From Bacteroidales bacterium (lineage in GTDB: Bacteria > Bacteroidota > Bacteroidia > Bacteroidales > UBA932), in NCBI GenBank assembly GCA_017509755.1, contig JAFWOY010000029.1, positions 1-64,000 of the forward strand: a DNA stretch of 64,000 bases. The letters run 5' to 3'. The notes beneath the pieces were generated by a model. It had not been told where the DNA came from. It searched no databases and saw only the letters and a list, made by a program, of their open reading frames with translations. A program made the translations under genes and the position numbers. Positions 9,137 through 16,830 of the stretch are shown here, in pieces (the stretch's first letter is position 1; every line of letters starts with the position of its first letter).

Positions 9137-12031
9137 ATGCATCGTCTCGTTACCATCTCCACAATGTTATTCGTTTTGCTCTTCAACAACGCATACGCAC
9201 AAGTATATATTTCGCATGATGTTCTTCGTAGTGCCGAAGGAACTGTCAAAGTCCGCGTACTTGAAGAGAAGTCAGCATCTCCTATTCCCTTTGCTTCGGT
9301 CTATCTGACGGCAAAAAACGATACACTTATCACCAACTTTACGCTGACCGATACTACAGGCTTGGCAACACTTTCAAAGGTCGCTCGTGGTACTTACACC
9401 CTTACCGTAGAAATGCTTGGCTATAAAAGTTATCGACAAGAACACTATTTTTCAAAGGAGGTGGACAATTTGGGAGAAATCCGGCTTCCAGAAGATATTG
9501 AGCTGCTGGATGCTGCACGTGTGACTGCTATTGGCAATCCTGTCGAAGTAAAACAAGACACTATTATTTTCAATGCGTCTTCTTTTCAGATGGGCCAAAA
9601 CCAGATGCTGGAGGATTTGTTGCGACGGATGCCTGGCATGGAAGTTTCGGCAGATGGAAGTGTCAAATACAACGGCGAGGCTATCCAAAAAATCACAGTA
9701 GGTGGTAAAACTTTTTTCTTCGATGATCCGAAGATGGCATTGCGAAACTTGCCTGCCCGGATAGTGGATAAAGTGAAAGTCATAGATAAAACCAGTGACA
9801 ATGAACAATTTACAGGAGTAGCCACCAAGCGCGAAAAAGTGATGGACCTTGAATTCAAGCAGGAATTCAAACAAGGCTGGTTCGGCAATGTCAAAGCGAG
9901 TACCGGCACCACGCTGGAAGGCAAGGACAAGAATCCGCTGAACGATGACCGCGGCCTGCTGTACAGTGGCAACGTATTGGTATCCGGTTATAATGAGAAA
10001 GACCAGATAACCCTTATTGGGAATGCCTACAATGCCTCTTTGATGGGTAACGGCGACGCATCCATCTCCGTAGCCTACGATGACGATGATGGAAACACGA
10101 TCTCGACAGCCGGAGGAGGTGGCTTGTTAAGCGACGCACAGTTCGGTGTCAATTATAATACAACAAGGATCAAAGGATTGGAAAGCACGGGCATGGCCCT
10201 GTATGACCATAGCTTCCGTGATAGCCGGATTCGTTCCATACGAACTACATTCTGTACAGAAGGTGAGGATATTCATTCACGGGAAGAAAGCATTCTGTTC
10301 GATCGAAAAGACGACTTAAAAGTCAGTCTGGAGTTAAAAAACACCAACCGAAAAAAGTATCTCTTCCAATTTACGCCCAAACTGCGAATGGACTGGACCC
10401 GGACAGATGAAACGAGTGAAAGCAACAATTCTTTAAACCGGTCATCAGCAGCCAGAAGCGGAGATTCACGACAATTGCGGCAGGAAGCAGACTTGAGCCT
10501 TGGTTTGCGAAATCTTGGCAACAGCCGCCGCAACCTTACGCTTCGAGGCAGTTACACCTTTACAAACTACGATTCCGACAGTCGCGATTCTTCCGTGACG
10601 CAGTTTTCAGAAGTGATGGCCCCGTTGATTAGGGATATCAAGTATGAAGCTCTAAACCGCAACTTCAATGGCAGCGCTACGCTGACATATGTAGAACCTT
10701 TGTCGAAGTTATGGGTCTTGTCTACATCAATATCAGGCACATGGACCCGACGCGATAACCGGAAGGATGCATCGGACGCGCGCACCGGACAACGTGATGA
10801 TAACTATTCCACGGCTATGCAGAGCCGATACGATTATTATACCGCCAACATGCGGTTTCAGTACCGGAAGGGAAATACCACGCTCCAGATTGGGGCTCGT
10901 GGGCAGGAAACCTATCAGGAAACGCGCTCACTATCCCGTGGCATCGAGACCATTACGGGCAAGGATGAGTGGCTCTTCGACTGGAGTCCCTATCTCAATT
11001 ATCGCTTCTTTAAAGGACAGTTCAGTATAAGTGCTTCTTATTCCGGAAGCACCATCCGGCCCTCCGCCCAGAATCTACTTCCGACCCTTGACATCTCTGT
11101 GCCCACCAGGCTGCGTACGGGAAATCTCTGGTTGAAACCGTCCAATCGGCATCTTATCAGCTTCGACGTTTCGCACAGTCGACCAGAGAAGCAGGTGAGC
11201 TTCAGCATCATGAACAATGCGCGTCTTCTCACCCGGCAGATTGTCATGGCCAGTTGGTTCGATGAAAAGGGAATTCAATACAGCCTGCCGGTCAACGCCC
11301 GGAAACCCGGATTTGAAGTTGTTTCCAATCTCAGTTTCAGTGTGCCGGTAAATCCAGACAAAAGACTGACTTTAAGCGGTGGTGCCTATTTCTTGTTAGG
11401 CTGGTCGATCAGCTATCAGAATGTTCGTCGTATCGAGGGTTTTCCTACTGACGACTTTGATTATGCGGCATTTATGGCAGATTTTTGGGGTGATAGCCAG
11501 GGCGGCCGGTTTTATGGCGGAGATAGTGGTTTCAGCGAGAGCAAGACACGTACACTGAATGTTTTGCCCACCCTGACCTTGCGGTACAGAGGCGATTACG
11601 TAAGCCTCGGGGGGGCGGGAAGTGCTTCTTATAGCGGTTCTCGTTATTCGCTGGATCCGACTGCAGATACCGATACCTGGAGCAACAAGATCGGCGCTTT
11701 TGTCTCCGGAAACCTCCCTCGTGGTTTTGAAATGAGTACAAGTATCTATCACTACTTCTTTCATGGTTTTCCGGAAGGATTCAATGAACCTTATACAAAT
11801 TGGAACTTCTCTTTATCGAAAAACATCAAACAGTTCGTCATCGAGCTGCACATCAGGGACATCCTGAATAGCACCCGTTCAACCTCCCACATCGCAACCG
11901 CCAATTATATTGAAGACATCCAGCGCAATCAGCTGGGGCGTCATTTCTTCGTATCGTTTAAATGGAACTTTGGCAAGCTCAACGAATCCCGTAATGCTAA
12001 ATCCCGTCAGGCAATAATGAACATGTTGTAG
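9137..12031 (+). CDS. TonB-receptor-like outer-membrane beta-barrel protein, paralogue 2
   Basis: 964 residues with the same order as the 3707-6604 protein. Signal peptide ends at AYA-Q22. CarboxypepD_reg-like domain at about 36-105 (SPIPFASVYLTAKNDT). Plug-like region at about 135-230 (LLRRMPGMEVSADGSVKYNG), then a barrel ending in WNFGKLNESRNAK. Nearly equal length and shared motifs (TNFTLTD, FYGG..GFSESKTR) show a duplication with divergence. The two copies flank a membrane regulator, so the cluster may offer alternative receptors for related ligands. Ligand unknown. It lacks an N-terminal TonB box that I can identify. Confidence 0.82.
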   Translation: MHRLVTISTMLFVLLFNNAYAQVYISHDVLRSAEGTVKVRVLEEKSASPIPFASVYLTAKNDTLITNFTLTDTTGLATLSKVARGTYTLTVEMLGYKSYRQEHYFSKEVDNLGEIRLPEDIELLDAARVTAIGNPVEVKQDTIIFNASSFQMGQNQMLEDLLRRMPGMEVSADGSVKYNGEAIQKITVGGKTFFFDDPKMALRNLPARIVDKVKVIDKTSDNEQFTGVATKREKVMDLEFKQEFKQGWFGNVKASTGTTLEGKDKNPLNDDRGLLYSGNVLVSGYNEKDQITLIGNAYNASLMGNGDASISVAYDDDDGNTISTAGGGGLLSDAQFGVNYNTTRIKGLESTGMALYDHSFRDSRIRSIRTTFCTEGEDIHSREESILFDRKDDLKVSLELKNTNRKKYLFQFTPKLRMDWTRTDETSESNNSLNRSSAARSGDSRQLRQEADLSLGLRNLGNSRRNLTLRGSYTFTNYDSDSRDSSVTQFSEVMAPLIRDIKYEALNRNFNGSATLTYVEPLSKLWVLSTSISGTWTRRDNRKDASDARTGQRDDNYSTAMQSRYDYYTANMRFQYRKGNTTLQIGARGQETYQETRSLSRGIETITGKDEWLFDWSPYLNYRFFKGQFSISASYSGSTIRPSAQNLLPTLDISVPTRLRTGNLWLKPSNRHLISFDVSHSRPEKQVSFSIMNNARLLTRQIVMASWFDEKGIQYSLPVNARKPGFEVVSNLSFSVPVNPDKRLTLSGGAYFLLGWSISYQNVRRIEGFPTDDFDYAAFMADFWGDSQGGRFYGGDSGFSESKTRTLNVLPTLTLRYRGDYVSLGGAGSASYSGSRYSLDPTADTDTWSNKIGAFVSGNLPRGFEMSTSIYHYFFHGFPEGFNEPYTNWNFSLSKNIKQFVIELHIRDILNSTRSTSHIATANYIEDIQRNQLGRHFFVSFKWNFGKLNESRNAKSRQAIMNML

Positions 12032-12107
12032 TATCCTTATCACTCTTGCTGTCTCATCCATCCCACCCATAGTAGGACATCCTTCATTTAATCATTACTT
12101 GTCTCGG

Positions 12108-12155
12108 TGTGGAAGCGTTCAGGGCTGGTCCAAGGCCCACCCTGAACCCTTCCAC
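12108..12155 (+). terminator. Imperfect long hairpin after receptor paralogue 2
   Basis: TGTGGAAGCGTTCAGGGCTGG pairs with a downstream arm ending CCCTTCCACA over about 21 bases with three mismatches, and is followed by TCATTTTGTT. The stem core (GCGTTCAGGGC-GG) resembles the hairpin at 16757-16790, so the two may be one terminator family. Confidence 0.6.
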
Positions 12156-12159
12156 ATCA

Positions 12160-12372
12160 TTTTGTTCCCCGTGAGCCCCAGAGGGGCACTGCCCTTCGGG
12201 CGGCCTTTGGCCGGGCAGCTCCGTGCCGTTCGCAGATTGCGAGCCACAAGGGCGTCGCAAACTGCGCCCGTCCCGAAGCCGCAAGGCTTTGTGTTTGTCC
12301 GTCCGCTCCGCGGCCGGGTGCGACGCGACCCCCATCTCGTCGGACCAAGGGACGGCTGGACAGAACTCCGTG
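12160..12372. other. GC-rich spacer made of small hairpins
   Basis: This spacer between the receptor and the next gene has an abrupt GC-rich composition and successive small inverted repeats: GCCCC-AGA-GGGGC, GCCC-TTC-GGGC, GGCC-TTT-GGCC and GGGCG-TCGCAAACT-GCGCCC. Reading frames run through it in several phases, as expected of GC-rich DNA, and none looks like protein. It may be a structured RNA, a relic of a mobile element, or the eroded 5' end of the following gene. Confidence 0.4.
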
Positions 12373-12918
12373 ATGTCAGTACATCGTCGGGCGATCGCAG
12401 CCTGGCAATCGTTGCCGGCGGAGCAGCAGGATCTTTGGGAATCCTATTCGCTGGGGGTGGAGCCGCACAGGCCGCCGTTTGATCACACAACGCGCATCTC
12501 CGGCTACAATCTTTTCGTCAGTGCCTACCACGGGTTTGCCACCCTGGGCAACGAGCATGTGCCAACTCCCAGGGCCTTCGATTCTTTCCCGCCGTTTGCA
12601 GTTGATTTTGTGAGTGCGACGAATGTGGGAGGTGAGCTCCGCATCCAACTGCAGGTGCCCATCGCCCCGGTGTTTCATCCGGAGCGCTACCGGTTGTTGG
12701 CCAAGATCCAGCTCACGGAGCCGGGCAAAGGTCGCAACCCCGGCCTGATGCGCAACCACCTGGCCTCGCCCTTCGATGCTGCAAGCAACGCCACGGTCGT
12801 TATCCCCGATATCGCCTCTCAATCGCAGTACCAGGTACACGCCCGCTTCGTGCTGCTCGATACCGAGACCGGCTACCGGTCCCAGTACCTGCAGCAGTCG
12901 TTCCTGATTCAGTTATAA
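12373..12918 (+). CDS. Hypothetical protein, possibly 5'-truncated
   Basis: 181 residues from ATG 12373. The start of the protein reads VHRRAIAAWQSLPAEQQDLW, followed by ISGYNLFVSAYHGFATLGNE. The pattern 'W..L....Q..W..Y' then 'SGYNLFV' recurs in Bacteroidetes hypothetical proteins and some phage-type proteins. The second half is beta-rich and may be an immunoglobulin-like fold. The frame stays open upstream to 12223, but those residues look like translated GC-rich repeat, so I prefer 12373. Comparable proteins usually carry an extra N-terminal segment, so this copy may be truncated. Function unknown. Confidence 0.6.
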   Translation: MSVHRRAIAAWQSLPAEQQDLWESYSLGVEPHRPPFDHTTRISGYNLFVSAYHGFATLGNEHVPTPRAFDSFPPFAVDFVSATNVGGELRIQLQVPIAPVFHPERYRLLAKIQLTEPGKGRNPGLMRNHLASPFDAASNATVVIPDIASQSQYQVHARFVLLDTETGYRSQYLQQSFLIQL

Positions 12919-12921
12919 AAC

Positions 12922-14061
12922 TCAGATAATCTCGCCTGCCCAAAGGACTTTGAAGAAGTCGGTCACGTAATACAGGTCAATGTCTCCCGACCGTCTGGTC
13001 AAGAAATCTCTGGAGACAATGATCTGCTTGGCATCCGGGTGCTCTTCCACGAATTTCTTCAAGCCTTTCTTGTGCTCGGTTTCCACGTGGTCCGTCGATT
13101 TGATCTCAATGGCAACGCGGGCATCGCCGATCACGGCGTCAACTTCATCGTTGGTGTAGGTGTGCCAGTAGGTCAGTTCCTCCTCACTGCCGGAGTATCC
13201 CAAGTAAGCACGGATTTCCTGCATCACGATGCTTTCAAAGGCGTGCCCATATTCAGGCGTTCCTGGCATCAGGTGAAAACGGTGCAGCAAGTAGTTGGGA
13301 ATGCCGACATCGAAGAAATAGAACTTGGAAGTCTGGTACAGTTTGCGTTTGATCACCTTCCGGTATGGTTTGACCTCGAATCCCAGAAGGGTATCGTAGA
13401 GAATCTTGAAATAGGCCTTGGCCGTATTGACAGACACGCCGCAATCGGAGGCAACATTGTCGTAATTCAGGATCTCCGTGTTGGTGACAGATGCCACTTC
13501 GAGGAAGCGCTCAAAGGTATCAATATTCTGGACCAGGGCTTCCTCTTCGATTTCTTCCTTGAGGTACAGGTTCACATAGTTCTTGAGACGCACCCTTGCA
13601 TCCTTCACATCATAATGGCGCGGAATCATGCCATTCTGTATGGCCCGGCCAAAGTTGTAATCAGGAATCTCAGCATAGACAAGCGGGTACAGATGTTCCT
13701 CATTTGCACGCCCACCCAGCTGGTTGACACCGGCCTTCTTGATCTTCCTGGCACTGGAGCCGCTGAGAATGAAATGAAGGTCATTCTCGACCATCAACTT
13801 GTGAACGACATCCAGAAGTTCCGGGAGTTTCTGGATCTCATCTACAATGACCAGGGTCTTGGGCGGATATTTCACCAGCATCTCGTAGAACTCCATGGTA
13901 CGACGCTTGAATCGTTTTCTCGTATCAGGATCAAGAAGGTCAACGTATATGGCCTGGGGGAAACGCTCCCTCAGAAGTGTTGATTTCCCTACCTGACGGC
14001 CGCCAAACAGGAACATGCCCTCATCCAAGCGGTTCTCTATGTCGAATACTCTATGATACAT
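12922..14061 (-). CDS. AAA-type ATPase with DUF4143-like C-terminal domain
   Basis: 379 residues from ATG 14061; the longer GTG start at 14085 adds only eight residues. In the 387-residue form, Walker A is GGRQVGKST at 28-36 and Walker B is TLVIVDE at 77-83, followed by a sensor-like ILSGSSARK. The C-terminal half has the winged-helix and nuclease-like layout of DUF4143 proteins (HAFESIVMQEIRAYLG, then DEVDAV and AIEIKS, residues typical of a restriction-endonuclease-like core). Such ATPases are abundant in Bacteroidetes and are sometimes linked to mobile DNA or toxin-antitoxin-like roles, but have no settled function. It is convergent with the 12373 gene, with only 3 nt between. Confidence 0.85.
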   Translation of the reverse strand: MYHRVFDIENRLDEGMFLFGGRQVGKSTLLRERFPQAIYVDLLDPDTRKRFKRRTMEFYEMLVKYPPKTLVIVDEIQKLPELLDVVHKLMVENDLHFILSGSSARKIKKAGVNQLGGRANEEHLYPLVYAEIPDYNFGRAIQNGMIPRHYDVKDARVRLKNYVNLYLKEEIEEEALVQNIDTFERFLEVASVTNTEILNYDNVASDCGVSVNTAKAYFKILYDTLLGFEVKPYRKVIKRKLYQTSKFYFFDVGIPNYLLHRFHLMPGTPEYGHAFESIVMQEIRAYLGYSGSEEELTYWHTYTNDEVDAVIGDARVAIEIKSTDHVETEHKKGLKKFVEEHPDAKQIIVSRDFLTRRSGDIDLYYVTDFFKVLWAGEII

Positions 14062-14088
14062 AAAAATCGTGAAATTTTGCAACACCTC

Positions 14089-14130
14089 TGACGATATTTG
14101 CGAAAAATCGTCAACGGCAATGCAAATATA
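14089..14130 (-). promoter_or_regulatory. Promoter and palindrome of the DUF4143 ATPase gene
   Basis: On the minus strand TATATTTGC (14130-14122) matches the -7 consensus. Between it and the ATG lies the inverted repeat TGACGAT-N11-ATCGTCA (14089-14113), close to the expected transcription start. It could be an operator or a 5' leader hairpin. Confidence 0.5.
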
Positions 14131-14179
14131 ATGAAGTTTATCTGAATACCAAAACCTTCCTTTATTTTATCTCAGTTTA

Positions 14180-14231
14180 CTCAAAAACCGCCACAAGGCA
14201 ACGGACCTTCCGGGGTCCGTATGTTTTTGAG
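14180..14231. other. Nested hairpin in the 14.1-14.6 kb spacer
   Basis: ACGGACC-N6-GGTCCGT (14201-14220) is enclosed by CTCAAAAAC (14180-14188) and GTTTTTGAG (14223-14231). The roughly 550-bp spacer 14062-14608 contains this hairpin, an inverted-repeat element at 14248-14387, a 25-bp repeat at 14468 and promoters at each end. I see no coding sequence in it. Confidence 0.5.
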
Positions 14232-14247
14232 ATGGGCGGAGAAACCT

Positions 14248-14387
14248 GCCAAACAGCCGCAAAACGATCGGCCTGAGAATGCCATGAAAGGCCGATGAGT
14301 TTGCGCCAGAGGCCGAAATCAGGGCTTGGCGCAAACAAGTATGCCTGGGAAGTCTCTCCGGATGGGTATGGCTTGCGCCTGTTTGGC
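14248..14387 (+). repeat. Short inverted-repeat element with GCCAAAC ends, copy 1
   Basis: 140 bp bounded by GCCAAACAGCCGCAA (14248-14262) and TTGCGCCTGTTTGGC (14373-14387), which are inverted copies with one mismatch. Inside is a perfect 10-bp inverted repeat GTTTGCGCCA/TGGCGCAAAC (14299-14308, 14327-14336). A diverged copy lies inverted at 44017-44167. The shared part includes GGCCGA-TC-GGG-TT-GCGCA and CTTGCGCCTGTTTGGCGAAA. The form suggests a MITE-like or structured intergenic repeat. No flanking target duplication is evident. Confidence 0.6.
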
Positions 14388-14467
14388 GAAAAGGATCGGG
14401 CAACCAGCGGCCGGTGCTTTTGAAGGTACGATTCAGCCTACAGTTCCTCAAGGAGTGTCCCCATTGC

Positions 14468-14492
14468 CCTGCGCCCTGGATGGGACGGGACA
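14468..14492 (+). repeat. 25-bp dispersed repeat, copy 2
   Basis: CCTGCGCCCTGGATGGGACG followed by GGACA matches 6706-6730 except at two positions. As at the first copy, an upstream TGTCCC (14457-14462) can pair with the GGGACA end, so the unit forms a hairpin ahead of the next gene. Confidence 0.55.
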
Positions 14493-14575
14493 GCCTCGCT
14501 TAAATGTTTTGTGCAAATTTCTTAATTATTTTCAGATATTTTCTTAATTTTATTAGGAGATGTGTTTTTTTTGTC

Positions 14576-14583
14576 TATCTTTG
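14576..14583 (+). promoter_or_regulatory. -7 element TATCTTTG for blaI-M56
   Basis: TATCTTTG matches TAnnTTTG and lies 25 nt before the ATG at 14609. BlaI-type repressors usually autoregulate, so the surrounding region is the expected operator site, but I found no clean palindrome. Confidence 0.6.
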
Positions 14584-14608
14584 CGGTAGAAACCATCCAG
14601 AACGACCC

Positions 14609-14971
14609 ATGAAACAGCAACTGACAGCCAAAGAAGAGGCCCTGATGAACATCTTTTGGGAGAAGGGCGACCTTTGTATCCGCGATCTCGTCGAAAGCCT
14701 GCCCGAGCCCCGGCCCAATTATAAGACGGTGGCTACACAGGTTGGATTCCTCGAGAACAAAGGCTTCCTGCGGCGTCGGCCCGTCGCCAATACCTTCATC
14801 TATGAAGTGGCCATTACCGAGCGCCAGTACCGCGGCTCCACGGTTGGTGAAGTCGTGTCGCGCTACTACGGCAACTCCTACGCGAGCCTGGTATCGCAGT
14901 TTGTCGAAGAAAAGAAGCTTGACGTCGATGAACTCAAGGCGCTGATCGAGCAGATAGAAAACCCGAAATAA
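14609..14971 (+). CDS. BlaI/MecI/CopY family transcriptional repressor
   Basis: 120 residues beginning MKQQLTAKEEALMNIFWEKG, the typical start of the Penicillinase_R winged-helix family. The recognition helix region is about 38-60 (NYKTVATQVGFLENKGFLRR), and the C-terminal helix (LVSQFVEEKKLDVDELKALI) is the dimerisation and cleavage part. The frame is open further upstream to 14504, but that part precedes the promoter. It is 10 nt ahead of an M56 metallopeptidase. In the bla/mec systems the M56 protein leads to proteolytic inactivation of BlaI, so a two-gene sensory switch is likely. No beta-lactamase gene is nearby, so the signal is probably something else. Confidence 0.93.
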   Translation: MKQQLTAKEEALMNIFWEKGDLCIRDLVESLPEPRPNYKTVATQVGFLENKGFLRRRPVANTFIYEVAITERQYRGSTVGEVVSRYYGNSYASLVSQFVEEKKLDVDELKALIEQIENPK

Positions 14972-14981
14972 TCCGGAAACG

Positions 14982-16715
14982 ATGACTGCACTTCTTGTCT
15001 ATATCGGGAAAGTCGCGCTGCTGCTGGTAGCGTTCTATCTGTTCTACAAGCTGTTGCTCAGCCGTGAAACATTCCATCGCCTTGGCCGGCTTGTCCTGAT
15101 GGGCGCGCTGGTTCTCTCGGCGCTGCTCCCTTTCTGCATCATCACGGTCCACCGGACTGAGATGATTCCCGCCGGAGAGTCAGCACTTGCTGCGCATGTT
15201 TCTGAATTTGAAATGCCGGCGTATGGCATGCGGAATCTGGATATGGCGACAACCGGTTCAGAAGCCTCTGACCTGACGGCACAAGCCGCAACTCCCAAAA
15301 CTCCCTGGTGGCAATGGGCCTTGCTGGGCCTGTACGGCGCCGGTGTTATCGTCACGCTTTCACGCACGGCTTACTCGGCCCTGCAGGTATCCCGCCTGAT
15401 CCGCGGCGGCGAACAACATTACGATGTCGACGGTACGTCCATCATCGTCGTCGATCACGATCTGGCCCCATTCAGCTGGATGCAGTGGATCGTCCTCTCA
15501 AGAAACGATTTCGAAGAAGCCAGTCCCTTCATCCTCGCGCACGAAAAGGCGCATCTGGCCTTCGGCCATTCGAAGGAAGTGCTGCTGGCCGAGATCTTTT
15601 GCGACCTGCAGTGGTTTAATCCTGCAGCCTGGCTGCTGAAGCGCGAGCTGCGGGCCATCCACGAGTACGAGGCCGACGACGCCGTGCTCAGCCACGGTGC
15701 TGACGTGAAGGCCTATCAATATTCCTTAGTAAAAAAAGCTGTTGGTGCGAGCGGCTACTCCATCACCAACAGCTTCCATCACAGTATCCTTAAAAACCGT
15801 ATTACCATGATGTCAAAATCCAGATCTCCGAAGGTCAGGGCGCTCAGAGGCCTCTACCTTCTGCCGTTGGCGCTGGTCTTCCTGGCAGCCAACGCCCGCA
15901 CGGTCACTGACTACAAAGTTAGTGATAATTCAGTAACGACCGACAAGCAGGTCGGCCTTTTCGTACCGAAATCCTCCGCTCCCATCGAGAAACGGACCGA
16001 ACATGCCTACTTCAAGATCATCAAGGGCGACGCAGTAGCTGACACGCTGTTCCTATATCTGCGGACCTTCGCCCCCGAAGAGATTGATGGTCTCTACAGC
16101 TACGGTCCTGTCTGGGAAAAAGACCTGCCCAACGTCCTCAGCGGAAAGTATCACACCGTCGTCCTCGACGCCGAACCGGAATGCAGGATGGGCCTGATCG
16201 AAGACGTCCGCGAACAGCTGCGCGGCAAAGAGCTCCTGAAGGTCAGATACAACTGTGACTTTGGCAATGGGCAGGAGAAAGAAGCGCCCCGACTGCTTCC
16301 GCCCACCCGTGAAAACGCCGAAAAGAAGGGCTTTACTGTTCAGGAAGATTTCAAACTGAGCAAGGAGACCACCCACCGGCTATTGATCAACGCCCGCGGC
16401 CAATTCCGTTTGGACGACAAGAACATCGAAACGGAGGCATTGCAGCCCACATTGGTCAATATCATCAAAGCCCAGCCGCAGACCTATCTGATCCTTCTCC
16501 AGAACGATCGCGCAACGCCATACGGCGCATTCGTGAACGCGCAGTCAACCATCCGGGCCGCCGTTGACGAAGTCCGCGATGCCTACACGATGCAGCACTA
16601 CGGCAAACCCTACAGCAGCTACGAACTGGAAGAGGAAGGCCTTGAAATCCGCAAGGCCGTCCCGCTGAAACTCATGGAAAGCGATATCCAGGGGATCAAG
16701 GTCAAGATCAAGTAG
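14982..16715 (+). CDS. BlaR1-like M56 metallopeptidase with C-terminal ExbD-like domain
   Basis: 577 residues. Membrane segments lie near 4-22, 34-52, about 107-125 and about 287-303. The zinc site HEKAH is at 187-191, with a downstream EYEAD motif at about 227-231 as in M56 proteins. After the last membrane helix comes a periplasmic region. Residues of about 465-575 (LLINARGQFRLDD, then LLQNDRATPYGAFVNAQSTI, then MQHYGKPYSSYELEEEGLEI) closely resemble the periplasmic domain of Bacteroidetes ExbD proteins, which carry NDRGTSYD..I.VQNEL and KPY..L.EEQ. This appears to be a peptidase-ExbD fusion. It pairs with blaI just upstream. The peptidase call is firm; the ExbD call is by eye. Confidence 0.85.
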   Translation: MTALLVYIGKVALLLVAFYLFYKLLLSRETFHRLGRLVLMGALVLSALLPFCIITVHRTEMIPAGESALAAHVSEFEMPAYGMRNLDMATTGSEASDLTAQAATPKTPWWQWALLGLYGAGVIVTLSRTAYSALQVSRLIRGGEQHYDVDGTSIIVVDHDLAPFSWMQWIVLSRNDFEEASPFILAHEKAHLAFGHSKEVLLAEIFCDLQWFNPAAWLLKRELRAIHEYEADDAVLSHGADVKAYQYSLVKKAVGASGYSITNSFHHSILKNRITMMSKSRSPKVRALRGLYLLPLALVFLAANARTVTDYKVSDNSVTTDKQVGLFVPKSSAPIEKRTEHAYFKIIKGDAVADTLFLYLRTFAPEEIDGLYSYGPVWEKDLPNVLSGKYHTVVLDAEPECRMGLIEDVREQLRGKELLKVRYNCDFGNGQEKEAPRLLPPTRENAEKKGFTVQEDFKLSKETTHRLLINARGQFRLDDKNIETEALQPTLVNIIKAQPQTYLILLQNDRATPYGAFVNAQSTIRAAVDEVRDAYTMQHYGKPYSSYELEEEGLEIRKAVPLKLMESDIQGIKVKIK

Positions 16716-16761
16716 TTCCGCATCATCCATCCATGCATAACCTCGTTCAATGAGGGAGCGC

Positions 16762-16788
16762 TCAGGGCGGGTCATAAACCCGCCCTGA
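16762..16788 (+). terminator. Hairpin after the M56 gene
   Basis: TCAGGGCGGGT (16762-16772) pairs perfectly with ACCCGCCCTGA (16778-16788) across a 5-nt loop. There is no T-tract on either strand. It lies between the M56 gene and the convergent AraC gene, and may end both. Confidence 0.6.
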
Positions 16789-16830
16789 TAACAGGCGGCG
16801 ATGAAAATGGCGTGAACACTAAGGACGGTT

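Noticed and set aside
12160..12372. Fragment of an rRNA gene
   Set aside because: GC-rich hairpins gave that impression, but none of the conserved 16S or 23S segments I can recall is present.
13039..13983. A 314-codon plus-strand frame inside the DUF4143 ATPase gene
   Set aside because: Antisense shadow; the minus-strand protein has intact Walker motifs and a promoter.
14609..16715. Beta-lactam resistance operon
   Set aside because: blaI and an M56 peptidase are present, but there is no penicillin-binding sensor domain and no beta-lactamase gene nearby; the peptidase tail is ExbD-like instead.
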